DNA of 64,000 nt from Cephalopachus bancanus (GCA_027257055.1 JAPVLO010000401.1:1612001-1676000), one strand, 5' to 3'. Shown: positions 11,887-25,136, counted from the first letter of the stretch. Numbers and translations: made by a program. The notes: a model not told the origin generated them from the letters alone.

Positions 11887-13700
11887 GGAAAAGGTGGAGC
11901 ACAGAGTAAATGAGGACAGGCAGGTCAAGACTGTGAAGGACCAATGCACAGAGTAAATGCTTCATTCCAAAGGCAAAAAGCATTCCCATCACTATCCAGG
12001 GCTTGAAGGAGGTGGATGAGAGGAGGATGTGGGACAACAATAAAGCCAATCAGTTACAAATTTCAGCCTCTGTGCAGTTCAATTTGTTTTAAACAGAGCA
12101 TTTTATGTGTATATATGTGCATATATATGTATATATACATATTTATATATATAAATATGAATTTCATTTAAACAGCATAATTCACTCTTCAGTGTTAGAA
12201 ATCGATGTTGGGAGAAGAAATTCCGTGACTGCAGGAGGAGCTCTGCAGACATCCTCCAGAGTGAAATAACCATAACTGGTAAAAATTAAAGTTAAAAAAT
12301 GTTTAAAATGTATGAAAACTGTCCTATGGGCAGAAAAACAATGAATAAACGTTTCTCCAAGAAAGTCTACCAACCTCAGTGAGAGCAGTGAGAGTCTATG
12401 ATGTCTAAGCCATGACCATTTTCTCCCTCCTCTGCAACCAGGTAAATAAAACAGAAACTAAACCACAGGAGTGTGTAGCCCAAAGAACAGAGTACCCTTT
12501 TGCCCAGCTTCCAGTCTGTTGCAGATCATCATGTTGCAGATGCTCTATTCCAGAAAACCTTGAACACGAAGTATTCAGCTACTTTCTTCCACCCACTATC
12601 TACTCTTTGGGCTCAAGCTCTATTCTTGGCACAGCAGGCCCAAAATAATGGATGCTAAAATTCCTCACTGCATGTCACATACAGCACAGAGATTCCATGG
12701 CAAAAACCAAGTTTGCATGCTAGGAATTGCAGAAGAATAAGAATTACTGCCCTATCTGGTGCTTCATGCACAGAGAAAAAAAGGATATCTAAGAAAAACA
12801 TGCCACTATCTTCAACCTCAATTGCAGAGTAATGGCACAGAGGTTCTTCTCAGTGGGAGAGGCAGGGCAAAAGAAGAAAAGTCTCACATTCTCCCTAAGA
12901 AGAACCTTATTTGGAACAGAGCATGGAGAAGTTCAAGCACAAGAGCGCTGTCAAATACAATGGAGATTTCAGTGGTAAGCAAACAGCTGATGGCAGCTTA
13001 ACGGCACTTCTGTTCTTCAGACTTTTTTCTATCTTCCTAAGATTTTTAAAATCTATATCAGTGTATCTTCAAATTTTTGGAGTATTTCTTCTTTCAGATC
13101 ATATCTACTGTTCATTCCCTCTCAAATAAATTTCATATCTTTGTTATTGTGTTTTTAACTCCAGAATTTCCACTGGAAAAATGAAAGCTACACCATAAAT
13201 GAACTAGAAATGTATGATACAAACTAAAAGAAAAAACAGCTAAGAAGAGACTTTCTGAGGCCAAAACAAACTTCAAAGAATGATTGAAAAAGTGTTCCTG
13301 CAAAAGAAGTCAAATTTGTTTGGATCATACTGTGGAAAAAATTATGCCCCCAGAAAACTAGTCAAAAAAAGAAAAAAAAAGAGCAGTCATTCAACCTTTA
13401 CTGTAGGTTAGTGGGTGAATGTGATGCCATAAAAGGCAGACAACTCAAAGCATCAAGGAAAAAGAAAGTGAAAGAGAGCTCTATTAACAGTGCTATAATT
13501 TCAGTTTGAGAGTGAATGTGCCCAATGCAGTGCCCATTGAGGAACAACATCAGAGGCCACATATTGTGGAAGAAATGAACTTGATTATACAGTTCACTAA
13601 GGTCATGACATAAGTAAACAATCAAACAGCAACCTAGGAGGGTGGCAGAAATTATTATTGTGAGTGGCTAGAATATAGTTTTGAACCGAAAATCATGCAG
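11887..13700. other. Unassigned non-coding DNA with an AT-rich tract
   Basis: The only structure I see is an alternating TA-rich tract at about 12108-12165 (tatatgtgcatatatatgtatatatacatat). Short open frames around 12412-12648 and 12759-13129 have no recognisable motif, splice context or conservation signal that I can judge. Confidence 0.4.
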
Positions 13701-13701
13701 C

Positions 13702-14102
13702 ACTGTATTAGTCTTTTTTGCATTGCTAAGAAGAAATACCTTAGGCTGACTAAATTATAAAGGAAAGGGACTTATTTGGCTCATGGTTCTGCATGGTGCT
13801 GGCATCTGCTTCTGATGAGGTCTCGGGAAGCTTCCAATCATGGTGAAAAGGGAAGTGGGAGCATAAGTGTCACATGTTAAGCGTGGAAGCAAGAGAGAGA
13901 GAAAAGGAGGTAATGTTCTTTTAAACAACCAACTTTCACATAAACCAAAATAGTAAGTGACTCATTACCATGAGTTTGACACCAAACCATTAATGAGGGA
14001 TCTGCTCCCATGATTCAAGCTCCTCCCATAAGTTTCACCTCTAACATTGGGGATCACATTTCAACATGATATTTGGAGGGATCAACATATAAACCCTGCC
14101 AC
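13702..14102 (-). mobile_element. MST/THE1-type (MaLR) LTR
   Basis: On the plus strand it starts 'tgtattagtcttttttgcattgctaag' and ends 'ggatcaacatataaaccctgcca'. The reverse complement contains 'cctccaaatatcatgttgaaatgtgatccccaatgtt', a hallmark phrase of MST-type MaLR LTRs. It is diverged, as expected for this old non-autonomous LTR class. Confidence 0.8.
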
Positions 14103-14960
14103 CCATGCAAAGAAATAGCGAAGCTCCATACAGCAGAAAAAAGGCAAGTAAGAGAAACTGCCTTTGAGTGGACACATCAGAAAAAGAACTCAAAGCACCT
14201 ATTATAAATGTTAGAAAACTAAAGGAAACCATGCTGAAGGAAGGAATGGTGATAATTTATCAAAAATTAGAGAACTCCAATGAGAGAGAAAATACCTTTT
14301 TTTCAAAAGTTAAACAACCACATGGAAATTCTTCAGTTAAAAAGAAAAATAATGATAATTAATTATATAAATTTTACCAGAGGGAGTGAACTGTAGGTTA
14401 AATACAGAAGAAGAAATAAACAAAGAATTTGAAGATATATTGTAGAGATTATGAAATCTGAAGAAGACAGAAAAAATTAATAAGAAACTGAAGGGAACCT
14501 CAGAGAAATATGAAACATATGGAAAAAGTCAAGGGGAGAGGAAGGTACAGATTAAAAATATTTCAAGAAATGTAATGAAAAACATTAATCTTTACATTAA
14601 AAAATCCAAAGAATTTCAGGGAGAATAAATGATTATTTGCTATTTGGAGTTGCATATCACAATCAAAATGTCGAAGTATAAAATAATACTGGAACAGCAA
14701 AAGAAAAAAACTTGTTACATGCAAGGAGGTGTTGATATGCTTAACAGCTGACTTCTCATTTTAAAAGAAGACTAGAAGCAATGGAATGAAGTTTTAAAGT
14801 GCTAAAAGAAAAGGTTGTCAACCTGGAATTTTATACCTATTTAACATATCATTGGAAGTTCTAGACAGAGTAAGAAAGGCAAAAAAAACAAAGATATCCT
14901 TATTTGAAAAGAAGAAGTATAATTAGATCTGTTCATAGAGAACATGATCTTAAATCTCCG

Positions 14961-14961
<1 letters not shown>

Positions 14962-15002
<41 letters not shown>
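14962..15002. repeat. (CA)n microsatellite
   Basis: About 20 CA dinucleotides occur between 'ctccgaa' and 'gcaaacctc'. Confidence 0.97.
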
Positions 15003-15004
<2 letters not shown>

Positions 15005-15497
15005 AACCTCTAGAACTATATATAAATTCAATAAAGAACAAAATGTCACAATGAAGAAATATCAGTTGCATTTTTATACACTTGCAGTGAACATTCCAAA
15101 AAGAAAATGAAGACAATGATTCCATCAGCAATATCATAGAAAGAATAAAATAGCTAAAAATAAACTTAAGCAATGAGGTAGAAAAATGGCACACTGGAAA
15201 CTACAAAATATTGCTGGAAGAAATAAAAGACACTAATAATGGAACTACACCCTATGTTCATAGATTGTAATCTAAAGAGTCAGCACAAACCCTCTCAACA
15301 TCCCAGTGATGGCTTTTGTAGAGTGAAAGTCCTTCTAAATTCATATGGAATTTCAAGGGACCTGAAATAGTCAAAACAAGGTTTTAAAATATGAAGTGGG
15401 AAGACTCACACTTTCTGATTTTAAAACGTATTAAAAGCTACCATATCAGCCCAATATGGTACTAACATAAAGAAAGACATACAGGTAAACAAAATAC

Positions 15498-15662
15498 CAG
15501 GTCTGACAACTCAGTTTGTGAACTTAGACAAGAAAAAAGTGCTACATATCTCATTGCTGAATATCACTATGGTCATTTTGAAGTACTCCCCTTGGGAAAC
15601 TATGCACTGACTCCAGCACTTAGTCCACCCATCAAAGTAATTTTGGAACTCTTTTTCTGGTA
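15498..15662 (-). mobile_element. Mariner DNA transposon: terminal repeat plus transposase 3' end
   Basis: The plus strand has TA then 'ccaggtctgacaactcagtttgtgaac', which resembles a mariner terminal inverted repeat at a TA target. The minus strand reads a transposase C-terminus: FDGWTKC, then about eight residues, then QGEYFK. That matches the C-terminal signature of mariner transposases (cut-and-paste, DDD catalytic type). Only about 165 bp remain; the catalytic domain and the opposite terminal repeat are absent. It sits inside decayed L1M sequence, so it is younger than that L1M or was moved with it. Confidence 0.7.
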
Positions 15663-16134
15663 AAATAAGTTAGATACAAAAGGATAAATATTGTATGACT
15701 CCACTTATCTGAAATACCCAGAGTAGTCAAAGTAACAGAAACAGAAAGGAAAATGATGTTTTCCAGGATCTGGGGAGAATAAAATGGGGAGTTATTTTTA
15801 AATGGGTTAGAGTTTCATTTTGGAAACATAAACATTTCTAAAAATGGATGATATGACTGGAAGCACAATCACATAAATGTGTGAATACCACTGAACTACA
15901 AACATAAAATTGGCTAACATGGTATGTTTCATGTTCTGTGTGTTGCCACAATTTTTTAAACCTTTGTAATATACAATTACTTCAAAAAATAAAAAGTAAA
16001 GAAGGTTAAATTTAATGTTATTATGTATAGTCACAAAAAAGACTTTTATATCCATCAAAATTGTTTGTGAAAGATGAAAATGAAATAAAGGCATTCCAGG
16101 ATTACAAAACTTGAGAGACTAGTCACCAGTAGAC

Positions 16135-17400
16135 TCAACATAAGGGAAATACTAGAGAGATTCCTCAGGGTGCAAGCAAGTCTACTTTGACAATAATGTG
16201 AATTGATCTCACAAAACAGTGAGAGTCAGAAGAAGTAATTGTGTTAATAATTGCAAAATAAATTGCAATCACCTATTTTTCTCCTGTCTTCTCTTAATTA
16301 ATTTTAAAAAGTATGAGTATACTGTATGAACATAGTTCTATTGTTGGACCCATAAAATACAGAAATGTAGCATATTTTACATCAACAGCACCAAGAGACA
16401 AGTGGGAGCAAAGCTGTTTTGGAGTAAGGAAATGACATCTGATGACACTTCAAATCTACAAAAGAAAGAAACAGAGCAAGAAATAACACATAAGAAAATT
16501 AATGTAGCAAATTCTAAAAATGCAAACATTTTTCCTTTCTTTGTTCAGCTTCTTTGAAAGACATACAATTAAATAAAGCAACAGCTATTACAATGCATTA
16601 TCAGACTGTGAAGCTGGAAGCATCACACTCCCTGATTTCAAAATATATACACAAGATGATAATGATCAAACACAATGGTACTGGGAAAACAACAGACACA
16701 TAAACCAATGAAACAGAATTCAGAGACCAGAAATAAAAGCATACGTAAACGGCCAACCGATATTTGACAAAGGTACCAAGAATACACAATGGGGAAAGGA
16801 TAGTCTTTTTCAGATGTGGTGATAGAAAAACTATAGGCACATGCAGATGAGTGAAATTAAACTTGCTAATATACAAAACTGAATGCAAGTTATCATAAAC
16901 AAATTAACTCAAAATGATTTAAAAACTTAAATATCAGCTCTGAAACCATAAAACATTTAGAAGAAGACATGGAAGTAAAGTTCCCTGACATTGGTCTTGG
17001 CAATGATGTTTGGATATTACACCAAAAGTGCAAAAATAAACAAGTTGGACTACACCAAACTAAAAAGCTCTCCACAGAAAAGGGAAAAGATATCAAAATG
17101 AAAAGCCATCTATGGAATGGAAGAACATATTAGCAAACCATATATTTAAAAAGTGGTTAATACCCAAACATATGAAAAACTCATGTGTCTCTTTCACATA
17201 ATTTAAAAAAAAGAAAAAAAATTAATTTGACTTTCAAATGGGAAAAGGACCTGAATAGACATCTTTTTCAAAGAAGTTGGCCAACCAGTATGTATACTAT
17301 GGTGCTCAACATCACTAATCCTCTAGAAAGTACAAACCAAAATCACAATGAACTATCACAGCACACCTGTTAGGGTGGCTGTGATAAAAAAGACAAATGA
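16135..17400 (+). mobile_element. Old L1M fragment, ORF1/ORF2 linker to ORF2 3' region
   Basis: Segments at 16600-16760 ('gaagctggaagcatcacactccctgatttc...aatggtactggg') and 17100-17390 ('aaaagtggttaatacccaaacatatgaaaaactcatg', 'cacacctgttagggtggctgtgataaaa') follow the order of the L1 ORF2 3' half. Stops are frequent. Confidence 0.7.
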
Positions 17401-17920
17401 TGCTCAGACAACCAGGCATCCACACACAACAGAATGAGTCTGAATTTCTTTCTCACATCATACATAGGATTCAACTCAATATGGATCATAGATGGAAATT
17501 AAGAGTGAAAGCACAGAAGAAAACATAGACGTAAATCTTTGTGATCTTCTTGGAGGCCACGGTTTCTTAAATATGACACCAAAATTATAAGCAACCAAAC
17601 AAAATGTGTATTAATTGGAATAAACCAAAATTAAAAATCTTTGTGCCTCAAACATCACTAACAGGAGAGTGAAAAGACAACACACAGAGGCAATAAAATA
17701 CTTTCAAGTCATGTATCTAATATGAGATCTATCCAAGATACATAAATAATAGCTCAAAGGTAAAAAAGATAATTAGCCCAATTAAAAAAAAAAAACAAAA
17801 CGAACGAAACATCTGAATACACATCTCTCCAAAGAAGATACAGAAATGGTCACTGAGCATGTGCAAAGATGTTCAACACCAATAGCCATTAGGAAAATGC
17901 ACATCTAGACCACAGTGTGA
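17400..17920 (+). mobile_element. Second old L1M ORF2 fragment, overlapping in consensus with the previous one
   Basis: After the previous fragment reaches late ORF2, the sequence returns to an earlier ORF2 point ('attcaactcaatatggatcatag') and runs again to 'gttcaacaccaatagccattaggaaaatgcac'. This implies a second insertion or a local duplication rather than one continuous element. Confidence 0.6.
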
Positions 17921-18899
17921 TACAACTTCGCAGATAATTTTTCTAATTATTCCTATAGTTGAGTATCTTACAATGTTTAAGGCTCCTTTGCACACTTTTT
18001 TCTTTCTATTCATGACTTGCAAATATTTTTCTTCCAAGCTAGCTTTTGTATTTGATTTGCTTACAGATTCTTCTGCTTTGAAATGGCTTCCCCCTCCTCT
18101 TTTCTTTTTTTTTTTTTTTAACATTTCCATGTAATCGTATTTTCTCTCATACCAGGTTATAAAGAAAGGAACATATCTGGTAAGAATGAGGTTTAGCTAA
18201 CTACCTGCAGAACCACTAAAGCACTGGAAGTGATGAAGATTGCTAGCATACTTAACTCTTTCTACTCATCACTTACAGACAACACTATCTAATTCTCAAA
18301 TTTCAAGTCAGCCACTTTTACATGTTTTTATACTCTCAGTAATATTTTATTACTTAGCATCTTTCATTGTATAGTTTGTTATACACTAATTCTTGGTTTG
18401 TTTGTTTTTTTATAAAGATGTGGGGTAAAATTCAGGGTTGGGTATACAAATGTTGATTATGCAGGTACCCTTGTTGATGAGGCATGCCCCAACCTCCCCT
18501 AGCCGTTGCCCTCAACTGTCAAAACCACCACCACCACCCCGACAGTTTCCCACTACTGCCAATCACTTTCTTATAGTATTAAAACTGTTCAAGGTCCACT
18601 AATGAGTGAGAATATATGGTATCCTCTTCTTTGTTTCTGTGATAGATTACTGAGTATGATCGACTCCAAATCCATCCAATTTGCTGCAGAGTTCATATTG
18701 CTGTCCTTCTTTATTAATGCATAATATTCCACTGTGTATATATACCACTTTTTTTTATCCAGTCAAGCATCAATGGGCAACTTGGTTGATTCCATGTTTT
18801 TGCTATTGTGAATAGAGCTGTAACAAACATACTTGTGCAAGTATCTTTTTGTAAAATGATTTGAGTTCCTCTGGGTATATTCCTGATAAGGGAATTGCT

Positions 18900-20113
18900 A
18901 GGTCATATGGAAGGTCAATTTCTAGATCTTTCAGAAACCATGACACTGTCTTTGAAAGAGGTTGCACTAGTTTACATTATGACCAGCACTGTAGAATGAT
19001 TCCTTTTTCTCTGCATCTTCACCAATATCTGTTGCTTTGTTTTCTTAATGATGGCCATTCTTACTGGGGTTAAGGGGTATCTCAATGTGGTTTTGATTTG
19101 CATTTCTCTGACGATGAGTGAAGCTGAGAACTTTTTCATTTGTCAGTTGGCTGCCTATATATCTTCTTTTGAGAAGTGTCTATTCATCTCTTTTACTCAG
19201 TTTTTAATGGGGTTGTTTGTTTTTTCCTTTCAACACATTTCAGTTCCGTGTAGATCCTAGATGTTAAGCCTTTGTCAGATATACAGTTGGCAAATATTAT
19301 TTCCCATTCTGTGGACTGTCTCCCTGCTCTCTTGATGGTTTCTTTTGCTTTGCAGAAGCTTGTTAGTTTGATGAGGTCCCACTTGTCTATCTTGTTTCTT
19401 AAGGTATGGGCATTTAGGGTTCTGAATAGGAATTGCTGACAGTTCCAATTTCCTTAAGGGTGTCTCCTGCATTTTCTGAGGTTCTTATAGTTTGTGATTT
19501 CACGTTTAGGTCTTTGATGCATTTACAGTTAATGTTTGTGTATGGTGATAGGTAGGGGCCCTGTTTCAATCTTTTGCATGTGATCAGTCAGTTTTCCCAG
19601 CACCATTTACTGAATAGGGTTTCCTCTCCCCAGTGGTTGTTGTTGGAAACCCTGTCAAAGATGAGTTGTTGAGAAATTAAGGCTTTGCTTCCAGAATCTC
19701 TAACTTGTTCCATTGGCCTATGTGACTGTTCTTGTACCAATACTAGGCTGTTTCGATTACTGTAGCCTTATTGTAAAGTTTGAAGTCTGGAAGTATAATA
19801 CTCCCTGCTTTGTTTCTTTTGCTAAAGATTGTTTTGGCTGTTCATGGTCATTTATGTTTCCATATGAATTTCTGTATTGTCAGTTCCAGGTCTGAGAAGA
19901 ATGATGTTGGTAACTTAATTGGTATTGCAATGAATCTGTAGATTGCCTTTGGTAGGACAGACATCTTAACAATGTTGATTCTTCCTATCCATGAGCATGG
20001 AATATTTTTTCATTTGTTTGTATCTTCTTGTTTTCCTTTCAACAGTGTGTTTTGGAGTTCTCATTTTAAAGGTCATTCACTTCTCTGGTTTGGAAGATGC
20101 AAAACTATTTCTT

Positions 20114-20147
<34 letters not shown>

Positions 20148-22540
20148 TGTCTATTATGAATGAGATTGTGCTTTTAATTTGGGTCTCTGTCTGTTTGTTG
20201 TTGGTGTATAAGAATGCAACTGTGTTTTGCATATTTATTTTGTATGCTGAGACATTGCCAAAGTCCTTTATCAGTGCAAACAGATTTTTGACAGATTCTC
20301 TTGGATTTTCAAGATACAGGATCATATCCTCTGCAAAGAGGGATAATTTGACTTCCTCTTTTCGTATTTGGGTACCCCAGATTGCTTTCTCTAGTCTAAT
20401 TGCCTGAGCTAGGACTTCCAACACAATGTTGTACAAGAAGGATGGGAGTTGGCAGCCTTGTCTTATCCAGTTTTCAGGGGAAAGGTTTCCAGTTTTTGTT
20501 CATTTAGCAGTATGTTAGCTGTGGGTTTATCATAGAAGACACTTACTATTTTGAGGTATGTTCTTTCTGTACCTAGGTGTTTGAGGGTTTTTATCAAGAA
20601 GGAATGCTGGATTTTATCAAAAGCTTTTTCTGCATCTAATGATATAATCATGTGCGCATTTTTTTTTACATCTATTGATGTATTTAATATTGTTTATGAT
20701 CTTACAAACGTTGAACCAGCCTTGCATCCCAGGAATGAGGCCTTCTTGGTCATGGTGGATGATTTTTGAGATGTGTTATTGAATTTGGTTTGGTAGGATC
20801 TTGCTGATAATTTTAGCATCTATGTTTATCAAGAATATTGGCCTGTAGTTCTTTTTTTTGTTGTTGGGACTTTACCCAGTTTGGGTATCATTGTGATATT
20901 AGCTTCCTAAAATGATTTGGGGAGAATTCCATCTTTCTCGATTTCCTGGAATACTTTCAAAAGAATTGATATTGAGCTCCTCCTTGTATGTTTTGTAGAA
21001 TTCTGCTGGAAAGTCATCTGGTACAAGGCTTTTTTTTTTTTTTTTTTGGTAGGTAGTTTTCATATGACAGAGTCAATTTCCTGGGTTGTTATTGGTCTAT
21101 TTAGTGTCTCAGCATCCTCTTGTTTCAACCTGGGGGGGTTGTGTGATGTCAGAAAGTCCTCCATTACATTTAGGTTATCAAGTTTCTTTTTCCATATATG
21201 TGTATATAGTAATCTCTGATAATCTTTTGCATTTCTTCAGGGTCAGTTGTGATTTGATATTTTGTATTGCTGATTGTGTTTATTTGGATTTTTTCTTTTT
21301 CTTGGTCATTCTGGCTAGAACTCCATCAATCTTGTTAATTCTTTCAAAGAATCAACTTTTTGTTTTATTGATGTTTTCTATGATATTTTTGTCTTCTATG
21401 TCTCGTATTTGGGCTCTTATTCTGGAGATTTTGATTCTTCTGCTAAAGTTAGGGTTTTGGTGGTCTTCTCTTTCCAGCTCCCTTAGGTGATTTGTTGTGC
21501 TCTCCACTTGTGATCTTTCAATTTTCTTCTTGTGTGCTCATAGAGATATAAATTCCCCTCCTAGAACTACTTGAATGGCATCCCAGAGGATTTGGTAAGA
21601 TGTTTCTTCATTTCCACTTGTTTCCAGGAATCTTTTAATTTCTGCTTGGATTTCAGTGTTGACCCACTAGTTGCTCAGCATCATGCAGTTTAGTGTCCAT
21701 ATCTTTGTGGGTTTTGGGGAAATGTTTTTAGTGTTGATATTTATGTTTATTCCATTGTGGTCTGAGAGTGTGCATGGCGAGATTTCAACCTTACGGAATT
21801 TTTTTATGCATGATTTATGGTCCAAGATGTGATCGATCTTGGAGTACGTTCCATGTGATGATGAGTTGAATGCATATTCTGTGGTTGTTGGGTTGAATAA
21901 TCTGTAGGTATCTATTAAGTCCATTTGGTCGAGTGTCAAGTTTGGATTCTGGATCTCCTTGTTGATTTTTTTGCCTCAGTGATATATCTAGGGCTGTTAG
22001 TAGGGTATTCAAGTTCCCTGCTATAATATTGTTAGAGTCAATTTATTTTAGTTTACTTAGTAGTTGCTTTATAAATGCTGGTGCTCTCATGTTGGGTGCA
22101 TATATGTTTAGGATGGATATTTCTTGTAGACGAATTGAACCTTATATCATTATGCAGTGTACTTTTGCATCTTTTTAATTTTTCATTGCTTGAATGTTGC
22201 TTTGTCTGATATTAAGATAATAACTCCTGTCTTCTTTTGCAATCCATTGCCTGGAAACTCGTTTTCTATCCATTAACTTGGAGTCTGTGTGTATCCATTG
22301 AATTGAGATGAATCTCTTGCATGCAGCCAATAATTGGGTCATGGTTTCTTATCCAGTTTGTCATTCTGTGACTTTTCATTGGTGCGGTTTAGTCCATTCA
22401 CATTCAGGCTGATCACTGAAATGTGATTGTTTATTGCTGTCATGAGGTTCTTATAAAGTTTTTTCTTTGCTGGTTTTCTTTTGGCTCTGGGTTTAATGTA
22501 TGTGTGTTTTCAAGTTTCTTGTTACACTGTATTCTCTGTT
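18900..22540 (-). pseudogene. L1 ORF2 relic of copy B (endonuclease/reverse transcriptase)
   Basis: Minus-strand fragments in order are an endonuclease part (about 22012-21667, including the region with SDHNGI-like text), reverse transcriptase finger and palm parts (20651-20077) and the late ORF2 region (19472-19275). The catalytic palm box reads FAED near 20325-20340, where the usual L1 box is FADD. A GT microsatellite (about 20117-20149) lies within the antisense of ORF2. Intact L1 ORF2p is about 1,270 residues; the longest open piece here is about 119 residues. Confidence 0.85.
20117..20149. repeat. (GT)n microsatellite inside L1 ORF2
   Basis: About 12 GT units, an A-containing interruption, then more GT units. 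Confidence 0.95.
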
Positions 22541-22649
22541 GATTCTGGACTCTGCTGTTCTCTTGGAAAGTATGTGGTCATTTTTTTTTTCTTTCTTCTG
22601 TGCTTAATACTTTTTTAAGGGTCTCCTGTAGAGCTGGTCTGGAAACTGC

Positions 22650-23490
22650 ATAATCTCTTAGGGATTGGATGTCTGGGAAGGATTTTAATTATCCATCACT
22701 GATGAAGCTGAAGTTGGCTGGATAGGAAATTCTTAGTAGGAATCATTTGTCTTTGAGGGCTTTGAATATAGGACTTCAGTCTCTTCTTGCTTGTAATGTT
22801 TCCATTGATAGGTCTGCTGTTATTCTGATTGGTTTTCCCCAGTAGGTAGTCTGACTTTTCTCTCTTGCTGCCTTTAGGATTTTTCCTTTTGTGCCTACTT
22901 TGTGTAGGCAAAGTCCTATGTGCCTAGGGGTTGTTCTTCTGATTTGATATCTTGTGGGGGTTCTCTGTATCTCTTGTGCTTGGCTAGTCACATCTCTACT
23001 GAGATGGGGAAAGTTTTCTTGCATTACCTCCTGGAATACTTGTTCCAAGTTGTTCTCTATTTCCCTTTCTTCTTCTGGGATACCAATTAGGCATATGCTG
23101 GCCTCTTGATGTAATCGTATATGTCTTGTAAGCTTTGTTCTTTCTTTCTGAGGCTTCTTTCAAAGTTTTTTACAGATCAGGTTAATTCCATGTTTTAGTC
23201 TTCAGGTTCTGAGATTCTTCCTTCAGTTAGATTAATTCTGCTTTCCATGCTTGTCATCTTGTTATTTATTTCCTGGAGGAAATGTTTTACTGCCAAAATC
23301 TCTGTTACAAGTTCTTTCAGTGTTGCATCTTGTGTTTCTTGAATCTTATTCACTGTTTCCATGTATTCCCTAATCTCCCTCATATCCTGGAGCCAATCAT
23401 TCCTGACTTCCAATGTTTGGACACCAAGGTCTGATTTGTCAGGTATTTTGTCTTTGGTACACTTGAAATTGCCTTTGGTTGTCCTCATTT
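22650..23490 (-). pseudogene. L1 ORF1 relic of copy B
   Basis: Two open minus-strand pieces remain. 23488-23195 carries a charged, heptad-like stretch (coiled coil, with NNKMTSMESRINL) that would trimerise ORF1p. 23048-22776 carries the C-terminal RNA-binding part (with KAAREKSQTTYWGK and a trailing ETLQARRD). A frame break separates them. ORF1p normally coats L1 RNA in the cytoplasmic particle. Confidence 0.85.
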
Positions 23491-23814
23491 GTGAATCTCT
23501 TGTTTTTCTCTTTAGTTCTGTTATTCAGTGTCAGTGGGAGAGGCTTTCCCTTCTGATGTTTGCTCAGTACTTTATTCTTCCCTGATCCAGGCTCTGGATT
23601 TGTTCTATTTTGAAATAGGATAGTGTATGGGAAGCTTTGCTGTCTCTTGTAGTTTTTGAAATCTGAATAAAGTAGAGGATGTGGTGCTAGGATTCAGAAA
23701 TTACTTGCAAAATACAATATTCACTTATTGTGGTATGTGTTCCTTGAGACACACTCTCCACCACCACTCTATATGATGAAGCAAAGCAGAAACCAATGCA
23801 AAGAACAATTGAAC

Positions 23815-23909
23815 ACGCACACACACAGACATACAAACACTCCAAAACAAACTGGAATAACAACAATTAAAGCAAAACAAAGAGCTAAAACAAAACCCAA
23901 GAAAACTAA

Positions 23910-23940
<31 letters not shown>

Positions 23941-24125
23941 TACACACACACCTCAAAACAAACTGGAATAACAACAATTGAAGCAAAACAAAGAGTAAAA
24001 ACAAAAACCAAGAAAACTAAACACACACATACACACAGACAAACACACACACACCAAAATAACCTGGAAAAACAATTGAAGCAAACAAAAGAGTAAAAAT
24101 AAAAACCAAAAAACTTAAACACATA
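23815..24125. repeat. Threefold tandem repeat of about 100-110 bp in the L1 5' region
   Basis: Three copies of a unit made of a CA-rich tract, then 'caaaacaaactggaataacaacaatt', then 'gcaaaacaaagag...ccaagaaaactaa' start near 23842, 23952 and 24053. They differ by a few substitutions and by CA-tract length. The homologous place in the L1 at 60.27-64 kb (about 61715-61870, opposite strand) has one unit. Confidence 0.9.
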
Positions 24126-25136
24126 CACAAGTGCCTAGCATAAAGTAATTAGAGAAGAAAAACAGAAAGACTGGAGGAATAGAAGAAAAAAAATGGAATT
24201 CAGGTCAAACCCTCACACATATATTGACACACACCTTAAGGTATAAAAAATGAAAATAAAAACCCAGAATAACAAGAATAAAGACAAACCAACGACAACA
24301 ACAAAATTGAAAGATGACCACTCAGTCATTCATATACACACATATACAGAAAATGACAAATAAAAGAAGAAAGAAACAGAAAAAGAAAGGAAAAATATTT
24401 GTGGGTGGCAGATCAAACTCTCACATACACATTTATGCACAAAGGAAAAATATTTTTAAAATAGATGAACCAACAAACAGTCAAAAAAATTTTTTAATTT
24501 TCTAAAAATTGAAAATTAAAAAAAAAACCTGCCTTCTTATGGCAGACTCTGTAATTGTTCCTCTAATAAGGTCCCTCCTGCAGAGCCACCTCTTTCACTC
24601 CTCAGTGTCTGAAGCAGGGAAGGAGGAGGGGCAGCGGAGTTGGGTGGGGCTGCAGTCTTCCCCTCCCACTCTCCTATGGTCAGGGAGATCTCTGGTGGGG
24701 TGTTATGGGATTGTCTCTTCCCCAGGTATGTACTCACAGGAGGGTGCCCTAGCCAGGCCTATCCTGGAATGGAGTTCTCCTCTTATGACTGATGTCCAGG
24801 CTCCACCTGGGTTTGTCCCTCTCACTCACTTCCCAGCAGTTTGGGTCTGATTTTCAGAGGATCGCTGGGGACAAGGGGTTTGGGTCAGCCCCAGACTCAC
24901 CACGGATCTCTTTGGAGTCCTTCCTCATTCTTCTCTGGTCACATCCTTTGTCCTGCAGCTGGATTTGGGTAGGGGGTGGGGCACCTGGGAGTCAGCACTT
25001 ATCAGGTCACTCCAAAGTTTGAGCTTTCAGGATATTCCCTCTGGGTCATGATAAGTCCCTGAGTAGTGGATCCACCAGTCACAGAGATTGGGTCTATTGT
25101 TCCGTGGTGAGTGAATCGGAGTACTTTCCTGCCCTG

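Larger units (their letters stand above)
14190..16135 (+). mobile_element. Old L1M/HAL1-like fragments
   Basis: ORF1-region text ('...gaagactagaagcaatggaatgaagttttaaagtgctaaaagaaaaggttgtcaacctggaattttatacc') is followed by ORF2-region pieces (about 15180-15480) and an L1M 3' end ('tgtatgactccacttatctgaaatacccagagtagtcaaag'). All are sense and highly decayed. A CA microsatellite and a mariner piece interrupt it. Confidence 0.65.

Noticed and set aside
23815..24125. Possible CRISPR-like array
   Set aside because: The spaced repeats are an imperfect tandem duplication of an L1 module with microsatellite expansion; the genome is vertebrate.
23728..24128. Open frames of about 120 residues rich in Thr-His or Cys-Val
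   Set aside because: They are translations of CA/GT repeats and the tandem L1 module, not proteins.
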